Origin: Halomonas sp.
GTDB taxonomy: Bacteria > Pseudomonadota > Gammaproteobacteria > Pseudomonadales > Halomonadaceae
Direction: 5' to 3'
DNA: 64,000 bases
Assembly: GCF_020832045.1 (NCBI RefSeq)
Contig: NZ_JAFIFK010000037.1
Coordinates: 46,753 to 110,752 of the forward strand
The translations under genes and the position numbers were made by a program. The notes beneath the pieces are model-generated. The model was not told the origin of the DNA. It did not search any database and saw only the letters and a list, made by a program, of their open reading frames with translations. The stretch's first letter is position 1. Each line of letters begins with the position of its first letter. This document shows, in pieces, positions 28,394 to 39,095 of the stretch.

Positions 28394-28456
28394 GTTGGGT
28401 CTGCATGATGGTAACCGACCTACCTTACCGGGCCGGTAACGCCGGGAAAAGCCCAT

Positions 28457-30598
28457 TCAACGCCAAGACGACTCATCGGCAAGCAGCCGGGCCACGACGT
28501 CGCGAAGGCGTGCCATGACCTGCCGGCGCCCTTCGATCCCGGCGCGGCTTGCCAGCCAGACGCTATCGCGCCCCTGGAACGCCCAGGCGGCCAGCCACGC
28601 AAGCTCGGATTCAGTCAGCCCGGCCACGGCGGCGCGCCTGACCAAGGCCTGCAGAGCCGGACGTGCAAGCGCCGGCTCGCGGTGACCATGGGCGACATCG
28701 ATGAGGTCTGCACGCTCCTCCGCCGCCAGTGCAGGGCTCGGTCCTTCGGCCAGCAGCGCCAAGGCCACATCGGGATCGAGACTGGCCAGTTCAAAGGCCA
28801 GCAGGGCCGGCAACAGGCTCTGGAAGCGCTGCGCCAACTCCTCGGCCAGGACCGCCCCCTTGGGGGAAAGTGGCGCAACCACCATGACGGCATGCTCTCC
28901 CGTCGAGGTTTCCCGCGACAGCCCCAGCCGCACCGGGCGGAAGCCCAGAGTTTGCCAGAATGTCAGCAGGCCCCGCTCGGCGCCAAAGCTGGCGCCGAGC
29001 AGATCGACACCGGCCTCACGCGCGGCGTCACGTTCGCTCTCCAGCAACCGCCTGCCCAAACCCTCACGCCGTCGCTGAGGATGTACCGCAATGCGCTGCA
29101 CCCGCCGCAGACGCGCCATCAGCGCCGCTCTCGAACCCGCATGGGCGGCGAGCGACTGGGCCAGCAGATGGCCAGGCAGGCGCCGCTCACCTCGTGCCAC
29201 CCGCTCGGCAAGCTCAGGCTCGAAGCCCCCTTCATCGGCACACACCGCTACCGCCAGGGGACGCGCGCCATCCTGCAGGGTCCTGATGTGGAGCTCCGGC
29301 TCGTCGAGCAGGCGCTGCAGGTCGCTCGGCGTGGTGCGATAGTGGGCTTGCACCAGCAGACCGAAGATATCGCGCAGGGCGGGCTCGTCGGTCGCCAGGA
29401 CCGACCCCCGCCAGTCAATCTCGTGTAACGGCGCGCAAGACGCCGCGGGAGGTTCGGCATCGAGCAGCAGCAGGTCGCCGACCAGCCGCTCGAGCGGATC
29501 GCCTGCGGCCCAGCGAACCGGCGCCTCGAGATGGAAAGCTCGCCAGTCGGGGGCCTGCCGGTCGAGCCGCTGGCGGAAGCGCAGGGCAAAGCCGCGGCCA
29601 GAACCCTCGTACCCATGCACGGTGGTGGCAAAGGCGATTCTGGTGAACGCCGCAAGCCATTGACCCAGCAGAGCAGCGGGAATGGCTGCGGCCTCGTCGA
29701 CCAGCAGCCAGCTGCCTTGGCCGCCAGCCTCGCCTCGCTCGACCCTGGCGCTCAACTCATCGGGGGCAACGAACTCGACGCGTCCGCCCTGCCCATCGGT
29801 AAAGACATTCCCTTGTCGGCCCCCCTGCGGCCGCAGCGCCTCAAGCCGTTCGAATAGCGCTGCCACGGCCTCTGGCCGCGGTGCCGTGACCCAGATCGTG
29901 ACCTGCCGCGACGCCAGCAGTCGTGCACAGGCAATTCCCAGCGCCGCGGTCTTGCCGCGTCCGCGATCGGCGGTCAGCACCAGCGGACGGCGCCGTTTTA
30001 GGCCGACCAGGCGCTTCACCGCCTGAAGCTGGTCGTCCGTCAGGCAGTCGGGGTCGCTGCAGTCATTGCTGGAACGGGGCTGGCCAGGGCCAGGCTCGGG
30101 CAGCCTGAGCCGCTCTCCGGGGAGCCAGCACCCCGCCCCTTCCGCCTGGGCGAGGCGTCTCGACAGGCGCCCCAGATAAGGGCTCGGGGCGGCTACAACA
30201 CTCGACTCGCCGTGGGGCAGCAGAAGCAACAGCAGGCCGCCTGCACGCAGCGTTCCCGACAGGGCACCGAAGGCATCGGGATCTAAAGCCGTCTCGGTGC
30301 AGGCGGCATCGAAGACGATCAAGTCATGCTCTCCTCCCAGGCTCAATCGCGCTTTGCCGGGGGGTATCCAGGCGTGGCCTGGCACGCCTGGGAACGGGTG
30401 CGGGGACACCCAGCAGGATGAACGCCAGGAGCGCGCATGCCACACTGCCAGCGCCTGCCGCCGGGCCGCCTCGGCCGTTGCAGCGAGCAATACCAGGCCT
30501 CGCCACCCTCTCGCCCCCATTTGGTCTGACCAATTTATTAAACGCCGTACTTCTTGTGTTTCTGGCGCTTCATCCGCACCTTGCCTGTCGCTCGACAT
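28457..30598 (-). CDS. tmcA: tRNA(Met) cytidine acetyltransferase
   Basis: 713 residues. TmcA uses acetyl-CoA and ATP to form N4-acetylcytidine at the wobble position of elongator tRNA-Met. Domains in order: DUF1726-like N-terminal part, a RecA-like helicase with Walker A ADRGRGKTAALG near 212-223 and LLVDEAAAIP as Walker B, a GNAT domain (RIAVHPQRRREGLGRRLL) and a C-terminal tRNA-binding part. TAGGAAAGG precedes the ATG. Confidence 0.94.
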   Translation of the reverse strand: MSSDRQGADEAPETQEVRRLINWSDQMGARGWRGLVLLAATAEAARRQALAVWHARSWRSSCWVSPHPFPGVPGHAWIPPGKARLSLGGEHDLIVFDAACTETALDPDAFGALSGTLRAGGLLLLLLPHGESSVVAAPSPYLGRLSRRLAQAEGAGCWLPGERLRLPEPGPGQPRSSNDCSDPDCLTDDQLQAVKRLVGLKRRRPLVLTADRGRGKTAALGIACARLLASRQVTIWVTAPRPEAVAALFERLEALRPQGGRQGNVFTDGQGGRVEFVAPDELSARVERGEAGGQGSWLLVDEAAAIPAALLGQWLAAFTRIAFATTVHGYEGSGRGFALRFRQRLDRQAPDWRAFHLEAPVRWAAGDPLERLVGDLLLLDAEPPAASCAPLHEIDWRGSVLATDEPALRDIFGLLVQAHYRTTPSDLQRLLDEPELHIRTLQDGARPLAVAVCADEGGFEPELAERVARGERRLPGHLLAQSLAAHAGSRAALMARLRRVQRIAVHPQRRREGLGRRLLESERDAAREAGVDLLGASFGAERGLLTFWQTLGFRPVRLGLSRETSTGEHAVMVVAPLSPKGAVLAEELAQRFQSLLPALLAFELASLDPDVALALLAEGPSPALAAEERADLIDVAHGHREPALARPALQALVRRAAVAGLTESELAWLAAWAFQGRDSVWLASRAGIEGRRQVMARLRDVVARLLADESSWR

Positions 30599-31151
30599 GG
30601 GCCTTTCCTATTAACAATTGGGCGCACTTCTCGACGCTGGAAATAGCCTCAGTACGATGAATATTTACAAAGGGCTGGCACCATTCGTGGCAATGCAGTT
30701 CTGGAGCTGTTGCTGGTATTTTCACTAAGCCGCTGGCCACCTCGCTGCCTTGCCGAGTCTACGGCGGGGTCTGATGCAGCAGCAAGATGCGCCCGAGACG
30801 ACCCGACCTTCATCACGCCCACCCAACGCTTTGCTTAGACTTTAGTCTTCCCACCACTCACGCTTCGCCTCGTGCCAGTCAGGTAGGAGCGTCCCATTTT
30901 GCCTTGTAATACAGATAGCTCTACTTCGTCTGCTGCTTAATTAAACGTGCCTTTTTGCATGCCCCTATCCCCACACTGCCCAGTACCCTGCCGAGCAAGC
31001 TATCGATTCCAGTCATCCCAACATGCTAGCGTGTCGATGTTTGCTGGCGGCTTGACCGATCATTCAGCCTGTCAAAGCCGGATCCGGTACGCCGCCTGGC
31101 AGAATTTCTTCTCATTGCGGCAACACAACAAGACCCTAAAGGGAGCACAAC
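30599..31151. other. Intergenic region between tmcA and the TRAP operon
   Basis: 553 bp between divergent genes with lower G+C than the neighbours. I see no convincing open reading frame, tRNA or terminator. A TTAATTAA palindrome sits near 30937. No clean sigma-70 or sigma-54 promoter for dctP could be assigned by eye. It should hold the promoters of both tmcA and the TRAP operon. Confidence 0.5.
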
Positions 31152-32255
31152 ATGAAGATGAAGACGAAATTCGCCCTCTCCGGACTGGCGGCTGGTATCG
31201 CCCTGGCCACCTTCGCTTCCAGCGCCCAGGCTCAAGAGCAGTGGACCATGACCTCCACTTGGCCGGACAGCATCGACCTGATTCAGATCGACCGTCATTG
31301 GGTGGAACTGGTCAACAAGATCGCCGGCGACGAGCTGCAGATCGAATTCCGCGCCGGCGGTACCCTGATGCCCGGCACCGAGGTGTTCGATGCCACCGAG
31401 ACCGGCAGCATCGAGGCCGCCGGCGACTGGCCCGGCTACTGGGCAGGCCGCAATCCGGCGTTCTCGCCGCTGGCTACCACCACTATGCTGTTCAACGGCG
31501 TCGACTACCTGAACTGGATTCAGCAGTGGGGCGGCTGGGACCTCTATCAGGAGATCTACGGCCAGTACGACATGGTCTATCTGCCCTACGGCATCACCAA
31601 CAACGAGTCCGGCTTCATGGGGCGCACCCCCATCGAGAGCCTGGCCGACCTGGACGGCAAGCGCCTGCGTCTCGCCGGACGTGACCAGGGCCGCGTGCTC
31701 GAACAGCTCGGCGGCTCACAGGTCACCCTGGCCGGCGGCGAGATCTACCAGGCGGTGGAGCGCGGCGTAGTCGATGCCGCCGAATTCTCCACCCCGGGCG
31801 TGGACTACAACGCCGGCTTCGCCGAGGTGGTCGAGTACTGGTCAGTACCCGGCTGGCACCAGTCGGCCAGCGTGTTCGGTGTGATGATCAACCGCGATGC
31901 CTGGGACGCCCTCTCCGAGGAGACCCAGGAGAAGCTCAAGATCGCCGCCGATGCCACCATGGCCTGGTCCATCGCCTGGTCCGAGCGCGGCTCCACCGAG
32001 GGCACCGAGCAGTTCATCGATGCGGGCGTGACCATCAACCAGCTCTCGGACGAGGATCTCGACCGCATTCAGGGGATCACCAACGACGTGATCCTGCGCG
32101 GCGCCTGCGAGCACCCGGACCACGCCAAGGTCTACCACTCCATGATCAGCTACCTGGAGCACTACGCCACCTGGCGCGACATCTCCGCGCCGTTCAACAT
32201 GAGCCGCACCATGGACAACCTGCCGTCTCTGGAAGAGATCGAAGCCTGCCTGTAA
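31152..32255 (+). CDS. dctP: TRAP transporter solute-binding protein
   Basis: 367 residues with a signal peptide cleaved after SSAQAQ. The DctP fold is visible, with FRAGGTLMPGTEVFDATETGSIEAA, the conserved Arg segment GKRLRLAGRDQGRVL, and AAEFSTPGVDYNAGF. The last resembles the TakP/FcbT subgroup that binds alpha-keto acids or aromatic/other carboxylates, so the ligand is likely an organic acid. It begins the dctPQM operon; the gene and a following GC hairpin would give more of it than of the membrane subunits. Confidence 0.9.
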   Translation: MKMKTKFALSGLAAGIALATFASSAQAQEQWTMTSTWPDSIDLIQIDRHWVELVNKIAGDELQIEFRAGGTLMPGTEVFDATETGSIEAAGDWPGYWAGRNPAFSPLATTTMLFNGVDYLNWIQQWGGWDLYQEIYGQYDMVYLPYGITNNESGFMGRTPIESLADLDGKRLRLAGRDQGRVLEQLGGSQVTLAGGEIYQAVERGVVDAAEFSTPGVDYNAGFAEVVEYWSVPGWHQSASVFGVMINRDAWDALSEETQEKLKIAADATMAWSIAWSERGSTEGTEQFIDAGVTINQLSDEDLDRIQGITNDVILRGACEHPDHAKVYHSMISYLEHYATWRDISAPFNMSRTMDNLPSLEEIEACL

Positions 32256-32266
32256 GGCTCATCCCC

Positions 32267-32292
32267 GCCGCCCCGGCTCCGCCCGGGGCGGC
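32267..32292 (+). terminator. Intercistronic hairpin between dctP and dctQ
   Basis: Stem GCCGCCCCG / CGGGGCGGC with an 8-base loop, no T-run. Such hairpins after the binding-protein gene commonly allow partial read-through or stabilise its mRNA. Confidence 0.5.
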
Positions 32293-32320
32293 ATCCGTTT
32301 CGACGTCGGAGACTTGATCC

Positions 32321-32817
32321 ATGAATGCGATTGCCAAGGCGATCGACACGCTCAACGAACTGCTTGGGCGGATCATCGCACCGCTGATCGCCGTCATCAC
32401 CCTGGTGGTGCTCTACGATATCGCCCTGCGCCTGTTCACCGGGCGTCCCAGCGACTGGGCCTTCGACATCACCAAGATGCTGTTCGGCGCTCACTTCATG
32501 CTGATGGCCGCCTACGGCCTGCGCCATCATGCCCATGTCGAGGTCGACGTGCTCAAGCGCCTGCTGTCACGCAAGAAGCAGGCGGCCCTCGAAATCCTCG
32601 GCTACTTGATCTTCTTCGTGCCCTTCATCTGGATGCTGGTCACGCTGGGCTGGAGTTTCTTCATGCGCTCCTACAGCCGCGGTGAGACCACCTACGGTGT
32701 GGTGTCGATCCCGATCTACCCGGTCAAGGGCGTGATCGTGGTGGCCGCCGTGCTGATCCTGTTGCAGGCCATCGCCATCGTGATTCGCGCCATCCAGCAG
32801 TTGCGGGAGGAAACCGC

Positions 32818-32821
<4 letters not shown>
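32321..32821 (+). CDS. dctQ: TRAP transporter small permease
   Basis: 166 residues with four predicted transmembrane helices (about 18-38, 55-73, 95-117, 132-153) and the DctQ motif GAHFMLMAAYGLRHHAHVEVDVL. It links the binding protein to the large permease in the inner membrane. Its stop overlaps the dctM start by 4 bp. Confidence 0.92.
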
Positions 32822-34152
<1,331 letters not shown>

Positions 34153-34321
34153 ACCGTTTAGCAGCCTGCTCGCGGCGCCCGCAGCGTGGAGGGGGGCGCT
34201 TTTCATTGGGGGCCTTCCTTGACGTCGGTCAGCTGCAGCTGCATGGGACAACTGGTATCATTCCCAATCGTTACCGCCTCGCATTACCGTGCCGTTGCGC
34301 CAGCCAGCCAAGGAGTTCCGT

Positions 34322-35998
34322 TTGTTCCGTTCCGCCACTACCGGTCGTGCCTCGGCATCTCGCTATCTGAGCCCCTGGACGCTGCTTATCCTCGCCATCG
34401 CCCTGGTCGTCGCGTTGCCCGTCATCGTGGTGCTCGCTCATATCGTGATGCCGACGGAAGGGGTCTGGCAGCATCTGGCCAGCACGGTACTGGGGCGCTA
34501 TATGGGCAATACGCTCTACCTCACCGTCACGGTAGGCATCGGCACAATGTTAATCGGTACCGGTACCGCTTGGCTGGTGGTGATGTGCCGCTTCCCGGGG
34601 CGGCGGGTCTTCGAGTGGGCACTGCTGCTGCCGCTGGCCGTACCTACCTACGTGATCGCCTACGCCTACACGGACTTCCTGCAGTATGCCGGCCCACTGC
34701 AAACCTGGCTTCGTGAGATCTTCGAGTGGGGCCGGGGCGATTACTATTTTCCCAATATCCGTTCGCTGGGCGGCGCCGCCACGCTGATCACGCTGGTGCT
34801 GTATCCCTACGTCTACCTGCTGGCGCGTGCAGCGTTCCTCGAGCAGTCGGTATGCGTGCTCGACGTCGGACGCACCCTGGGCCGCGGCCCGTGGAACCTG
34901 TTTGCAACCGTTGCCGTGCCGCTGGCGCGGCCGGCCATCGTCGGCGGCGTCTCGCTGGTGCTGATGGAAACCCTCAACGAATTCGGGGCGGTCCAGTTCT
35001 TCGGCGTGGATACCTTTACCACGGGCATCTATCGCACCTGGTTCGGACTTGGCGAGCAGGTCGCTGCAGCCCAGCTCGCCGCCTGCCTGTTGCTGTTCGT
35101 CATCGCGCTGGTGATGTTGGAGCGCTGGTCGCGAGGCAAACGCCAGTATTTCCATACCACCAACCGCTATCAGCAGCTGCCCGAGTACCGGCTGCGCGGC
35201 TGGCGGGCTGCAGCGGCTTTCACGGCGTGCGCTCTACCGGTATTGATCGGGTTTCTTATCCCCAGCGGCCTGCTGACACAGATGGCCATCACGACCGGGG
35301 ACGCCCTGTTCGGCACCCGCTTTCTCGGTTTCGCCTGGAACAGCTTGAAGCTAGCCGTAATCGCCTCGCTGATTGCAGTGGGGCTGGCGGTGGTACTCAG
35401 CTATGGCGTACGCCTGCACGACAGCCCGGTGACGCGCGTCGCCACACGCATCGCTTCGATGGGCTATGCAATTCCGGGTTCGGTGATCGCCGTCGGCATC
35501 CTGATCCCCTTCGCCTGGCTCGACAATACCGTTAATACGTGGCTGCACACTCACTATGGCACGATCGTCGGGCTGATCTTCAGCGGCACGGCGTTCATCC
35601 TGATCTATGCCTACGTGGTGCGCTTCCTGGCAGTTTCCTTCAATACCGTGGAGGCAAGCCTGGGCAAGGTGACCCCGAGCATGGACGCCGCGTCTCGTAC
35701 CTTGGGGCAAACGCCGGCGGGCACGCTCAAGCGCGTGCACACGCCGATCATGCGGGGCAGCTTGTTCGCGGCGGGGATCCTGGTGTTCGTGGATATCATG
35801 AAGGAGCTGCCGGCGACCATCATCCTGCGCCCTTTCAACTTCGACACCCTGGCGGTGAGGGCCTACAGCCTGGCCTCGGATGAGAGGCTGGCCGAAGCTT
35901 CGACCGCCTCTCTGGCCATCGTCGTAGTCGGGATCATCCCGGTCGTACTGTTGAGCATGGCCATGCGCCGCTCGCGCCCTGGCTCAGGCCACCGCTGA
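34322..35998 (+). CDS. fbpB: Ferric iron ABC transporter, fused permease (FbpB type)
   Basis: About 558 residues from a TTG start with AAGGAG six bases upstream; an in-frame GTG at 34289 lacks such a site. Two tandem permease halves, each with about six helices, carry the ABC interaction motifs (EAA loops around DVGRTLGRGPWNLFATVAVPLARPA and DAASRTLGQTPAGTLKRVHTPIMRG). This fused layout is typical of FbpB/SfuB iron permeases. Its 3' end overlaps the convergent fbpC gene by 15 bp. Confidence 0.9.
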   Translation: MFRSATTGRASASRYLSPWTLLILAIALVVALPVIVVLAHIVMPTEGVWQHLASTVLGRYMGNTLYLTVTVGIGTMLIGTGTAWLVVMCRFPGRRVFEWALLLPLAVPTYVIAYAYTDFLQYAGPLQTWLREIFEWGRGDYYFPNIRSLGGAATLITLVLYPYVYLLARAAFLEQSVCVLDVGRTLGRGPWNLFATVAVPLARPAIVGGVSLVLMETLNEFGAVQFFGVDTFTTGIYRTWFGLGEQVAAAQLAACLLLFVIALVMLERWSRGKRQYFHTTNRYQQLPEYRLRGWRAAAAFTACALPVLIGFLIPSGLLTQMAITTGDALFGTRFLGFAWNSLKLAVIASLIAVGLAVVLSYGVRLHDSPVTRVATRIASMGYAIPGSVIAVGILIPFAWLDNTVNTWLHTHYGTIVGLIFSGTAFILIYAYVVRFLAVSFNTVEASLGKVTPSMDAASRTLGQTPAGTLKRVHTPIMRGSLFAAGILVFVDIMKELPATIILRPFNFDTLAVRAYSLASDERLAEASTASLAIVVVGIIPVVLLSMAMRRSRPGSGHR

Positions 35999-37102
35999 GG
36001 GAAAGACGAAAACCTGGGACAGGTCGAGATGAATGTCCACCCGCTGTCCTTCGGCGGGCAGGAACACACCGGGAACCCTGGCGTGCAAGTGGGCTTCGCT
36101 GCCGTCCTCGCCGTGGGCACAAATATGCAGCAGGCTGCTGCGTCCCAGTAACTTGGCCATGACCACATGGCTATAGCGGTGTTCCGGCGCCGGATCGAAG
36201 TGCTCGGTGATACGCAGCGCCTCAGGGCGGATCATCACCTGTGCCTGGCTCCCTTCCGGTAGCCAACCGGCCTCAACCGGCCCCACCGGAGTCATCACCC
36301 TGCCGCCGTGCACCTTGCCCTGCAGTTCGTTGACCTCGCCGAAGAAGGCCACGACGAAGGGATCGCAGGGGGCGCAATAGAGCTCCCGCGGCGTTCCCAT
36401 CTGCACGATGCGACCGTCACGCATCAGCGCGATTCTGTCGGCCATGAACATGGCCTCTTCCGGGTCATGGGTCACCAGCAGAGTCGCCGAGCCCACCTTC
36501 TTGAGCACGTGCAGCGTGTCATCGCGTATCCGGTCGCGCAGGCGTGCATCAAGACTGGAGAAAGGCTCGTCGAGCAGCATCAGCTGTGGCGAAGGTGCCA
36601 GAGCACGGGCCAGCGCCACGCGCTGCTGCTGCCCGCCGGAGAGCATGTGAGGGTAGGTGTCGATGTAGGCCGCCATACCCAACTGTTCGAGCAGGGTCAG
36701 GGCACGCTCGCGCCGCTGCGCCTGCGGCTGACCTTTCAAGCCGAACGTCACGTTCTCCAGCACGGTGAGATGGGGGAACAGCGCCGAGTCCTGGAAGGCC
36801 AGACCGACGTTGCGCTTCTCCGGCGGCACGTGCCTGCCCTTGGGTACCGCAATTTCGCCACCCTTGAGGGTTACTCGGCCCTGCTGCAGAACCTCAAGCC
36901 CAGCGGCTATGCGCAGCAGTGTGGTCTTTCCACAGCCCGAAGGACCCAGCAGGCAGACGACCTCGCCGGGCATCACGTCGAGGTCGACGCCGCGCACGGC
37001 TGGCAGGTCATCGAAAGTATGGTGTACCGCCTCCATGGTCAGCGCAGCGGGCTGGCGATAAGGGGCGTGTCCGACTTCCATTGGCTTCGTTTGGCTAGTC
37101 AT
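35984..37102 (-). CDS. fbpC: Ferric iron ABC transporter, ATP-binding protein
   Basis: 372 residues. Walker A GPSGCGKTT, Q-loop FQDSALFPHL, signature LSGGQQQR, Walker B LMLLDEP and the H-loop THDPEEAM are all present, followed by a TOBE-like C-terminal region from about 290. This fits FbpC. It is read opposite to the permease and binding-protein genes on each side, so the three subunits come from three transcripts. Confidence 0.9.
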   Translation of the reverse strand: MTSQTKPMEVGHAPYRQPAALTMEAVHHTFDDLPAVRGVDLDVMPGEVVCLLGPSGCGKTTLLRIAAGLEVLQQGRVTLKGGEIAVPKGRHVPPEKRNVGLAFQDSALFPHLTVLENVTFGLKGQPQAQRRERALTLLEQLGMAAYIDTYPHMLSGGQQQRVALARALAPSPQLMLLDEPFSSLDARLRDRIRDDTLHVLKKVGSATLLVTHDPEEAMFMADRIALMRDGRIVQMGTPRELYCAPCDPFVVAFFGEVNELQGKVHGGRVMTPVGPVEAGWLPEGSQAQVMIRPEALRITEHFDPAPEHRYSHVVMAKLLGRSSLLHICAHGEDGSEAHLHARVPGVFLPAEGQRVDIHLDLSQVFVFPSAVA

Positions 37103-37347
37103 AGGTCGGCGACTTGGTCCAGTGAAGGTACATGCCTTATCGTACCCGAAATGTCCAGCAAATGCGTATGAAACCGACTCTCATTCAACTTTTTCCCCTC
37201 TCTTTTTGCTCCCGGTCAGGCTGTCACCACGCTCATACCTGCGGCTGACGATGCAGACTTGACGAGCCCCCCGGTAAGCGCTTCAATAGCAATGAACTAA
37301 ATGCAACGTATTATCGTTCAAACCATCTGGCTTTTGAGGTCCGCATA

Positions 37348-38376
37348 ATGTCCCAGCGTAACCGTGCCGTCGCTCCGCTTGCCGCCCTGCTGGCCGGCTC
37401 GGCCTTTGCCTCCACGGTAGCAGCCGACGAGGTCAACCTCTACTCGGCGCGCCATTACGACGTCGATGAGCAGCTCTATCAGGCTTTCACCGACGAAACC
37501 GGCATCAAGGTGAACCTGCTGGAGGGCGAATCCGACCAGTTGATCGACCGCATCAAGCGCGAGGGTATTGCCAGCCCGGCCGACGTGATGATTACCGTGG
37601 ATGCCGGCCGACTGTGGCGCGCCGAGCAGGAAGGCATCTTCCAGGGCATCGAATCCGACGTGCTCGCCGAGCGTCTGCCTGAATCCATGCGTCACCCGGA
37701 AGGCAAGTGGTTCGGCTTCAGCCAGCGTGTGCGGGCCATCTTCTACAACCCCGAGAACGTCGGCCCCAGCGAGATCACCTCCTATGAGGACCTGACCGAC
37801 CCGCGTTGGGAAGGTGAGGTGTGCATCCGCTCCTCCAACAACATCTACAACCAGTCACTGCTGGCGGCGATGATCGATCATCACGGTGCCGAAGCGGCCG
37901 AAGAGTGGGCCCAGGGCATCGTCAACAATCTGGCGCGTCAGCCCGAAGGCGGCGATACCGACCAGATCCGTGCCGTGGCCGCCGGTGAATGCGACCTGGC
38001 CGTGGCCAACCACTACTACTACGTACGCCTGCTCAACTCCGACAGCGAAGCCGACCGCAATGTGGCCGACAGTGTCGGTATCCTATTCCCCAATCAGGAG
38101 GATCGCGGCATTCACGTCAACGTCGGCGGTGCCGGCGTCGTCGCCACCTCACCCAACCGCGAGAATGCCATTCGTTTCCTCGAGTTCCTGGCCTCTGATG
38201 TCGCTCAGGAGTTCTTCGCTGCCGGCAACTTCGAATACCCGGTGGTGGACGGTGTGAACATGGACGAGACGCTGAAGTCCTGGGGCGAGCTGCACAAGGA
38301 CGACCTGAATATCAGCGTGCTGGGAGAGAACAACCCGGAAGCGATTCGTATCTTCGATCGTGTCGGCTGGCGCTGA
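37348..38376 (+). CDS. fbpA: Ferric iron ABC transporter, periplasmic binding protein
   Basis: 342 residues with a signal peptide (cleavage near TVAA-DEVNLYSARH). It has the class II ferric binding pattern: N-terminal NLYSARHYDVDEQLY, central GEVCIRSSNNIYNQS and tyrosine cluster NHYYYVRLL that binds Fe3+. It captures ferric iron, perhaps with carbonate, in the periplasm. An A/T-rich leader (37270-37340) has no clean Fur box that I could defend. Confidence 0.93.
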   Translation: MSQRNRAVAPLAALLAGSAFASTVAADEVNLYSARHYDVDEQLYQAFTDETGIKVNLLEGESDQLIDRIKREGIASPADVMITVDAGRLWRAEQEGIFQGIESDVLAERLPESMRHPEGKWFGFSQRVRAIFYNPENVGPSEITSYEDLTDPRWEGEVCIRSSNNIYNQSLLAAMIDHHGAEAAEEWAQGIVNNLARQPEGGDTDQIRAVAAGECDLAVANHYYYVRLLNSDSEADRNVADSVGILFPNQEDRGIHVNVGGAGVVATSPNRENAIRFLEFLASDVAQEFFAAGNFEYPVVDGVNMDETLKSWGELHKDDLNISVLGENNPEAIRIFDRVGWR

Positions 38377-38402
38377 GCAATAGCGCAAGCTGAGCAATAG
38401 CG
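38374..38402. repeat. Short tandem repeat at the fbpA stop codon
   Basis: TGAGCAATAGCG occurs at 38374-38385 and again at 38391-38402, a 17-bp period. The first copy includes the fbpA stop codon, so each copy supplies a TGA. Probably a replication slippage product. Confidence 0.7.
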
Positions 38403-38411
38403 TAAAGAGAG

Positions 38412-38435
38412 AGCCCGCGGCCTACGCCGCGGGCT
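38412..38435 (+). terminator. Terminator after fbpA
   Basis: A perfect 10-bp stem (AGCCCGCGGC / GCCGCGGGCT) with loop CTAC, followed by TTCGCGTTT. It lies between convergent fbpA and the ankyrin gene. Confidence 0.8.
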
Positions 38436-38465
38436 TTCGCGTTTAGGCGGGATGCTTGTCTGGCG

Positions 38466-38996
38466 TCAGCTGGCCAGCTGATCCTGCGTATTGGCGGCTC
38501 CCATGGCCTGAGCCAGGTCGTGCGCGGTCATGCCGCGACTGTCCCGGGCGTCCGGATCGGCGCCATGCGCCAGCAGAAGTGCCACGATCTCGGTGCGGTC
38601 GAACATGGCGGCAAACATCAGCGCCGTCTTGCCGTCCGGGGCGCAGGCGTTCACCTCGGCACCGTATTCCAACAGGAGTTCGGCCATTTTCAGATCGCCC
38701 TTGTAGGCCGCCCCGGCCAGCGGAGTCTGGCCTTGGTCGTTGCTTAGTTGCGGGTCGGCACCATGCTCGAGCAGCACCTGAGCGGTATCGTGGTTGCCGT
38801 GGTAGCTGGCCAGCATCAGCAGGCTGTCACCCTTGTGGTTGCGCAGATTGGCCGGCAAGCCTTGGGGCAGCAGCGTTTGAAAGGTTCCGCTGTCGCCCTC
38901 GCGGGCGCAGTTGAAGAGTTTTGTGGCAAGCCTGATGGTCTCTTCGTCAGGCCCGTCGGGGCCCCTCGGGGGTGCATCCGTCATAGCTTTTTCCAT
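38466..38996 (-). CDS. Ankyrin-repeat protein
   Basis: About 176 residues. Three to four ankyrin repeats are visible, with GDSLLMLASYHGNHDTAQVLLEHGADP, GQTPLAGAAYKGDLKMAELLLEYGAEV and GKTALMFAAMFDRTEIVALLLAHGADP. No signal peptide, so it should be cytosolic and bind a protein partner. AGGG sits six bases ahead of the ATG at 38996; two further ATGs at 39002 and 39083 are in frame. Partner unknown; it is downstream of polA on the same strand, about 100 bp away. Confidence 0.85.
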   Translation of the reverse strand: MEKAMTDAPPRGPDGPDEETIRLATKLFNCAREGDSGTFQTLLPQGLPANLRNHKGDSLLMLASYHGNHDTAQVLLEHGADPQLSNDQGQTPLAGAAYKGDLKMAELLLEYGAEVNACAPDGKTALMFAAMFDRTEIVALLLAHGADPDARDSRGMTAHDLAQAMGAANTQDQLAS

Positions 38997-39095
38997 CGTC
39001 ATCCCTGTACGAGGCTTAAGCATAGCGGCCCGAAGCTGCCTCGCCAGCCCCGGGCCTTCTATCGTTCGATCAAATGCCGTCATTGACGCTCGGCG

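Noticed and set aside
30599..31151. A sigma-54 or sigma-70 promoter for dctP
   Set aside because: TGGCAGAATTTCTTC near 31100 lacks the GC of the -12 box, and TTGACC at 31052 has no -10 at the right distance.
37103..37347. Possible Fur boxes between fbpC and fbpA
   Set aside because: A/T-rich stretches with CATT and TATTATCGTT are present, but none matches the 19-bp palindrome well enough to report.
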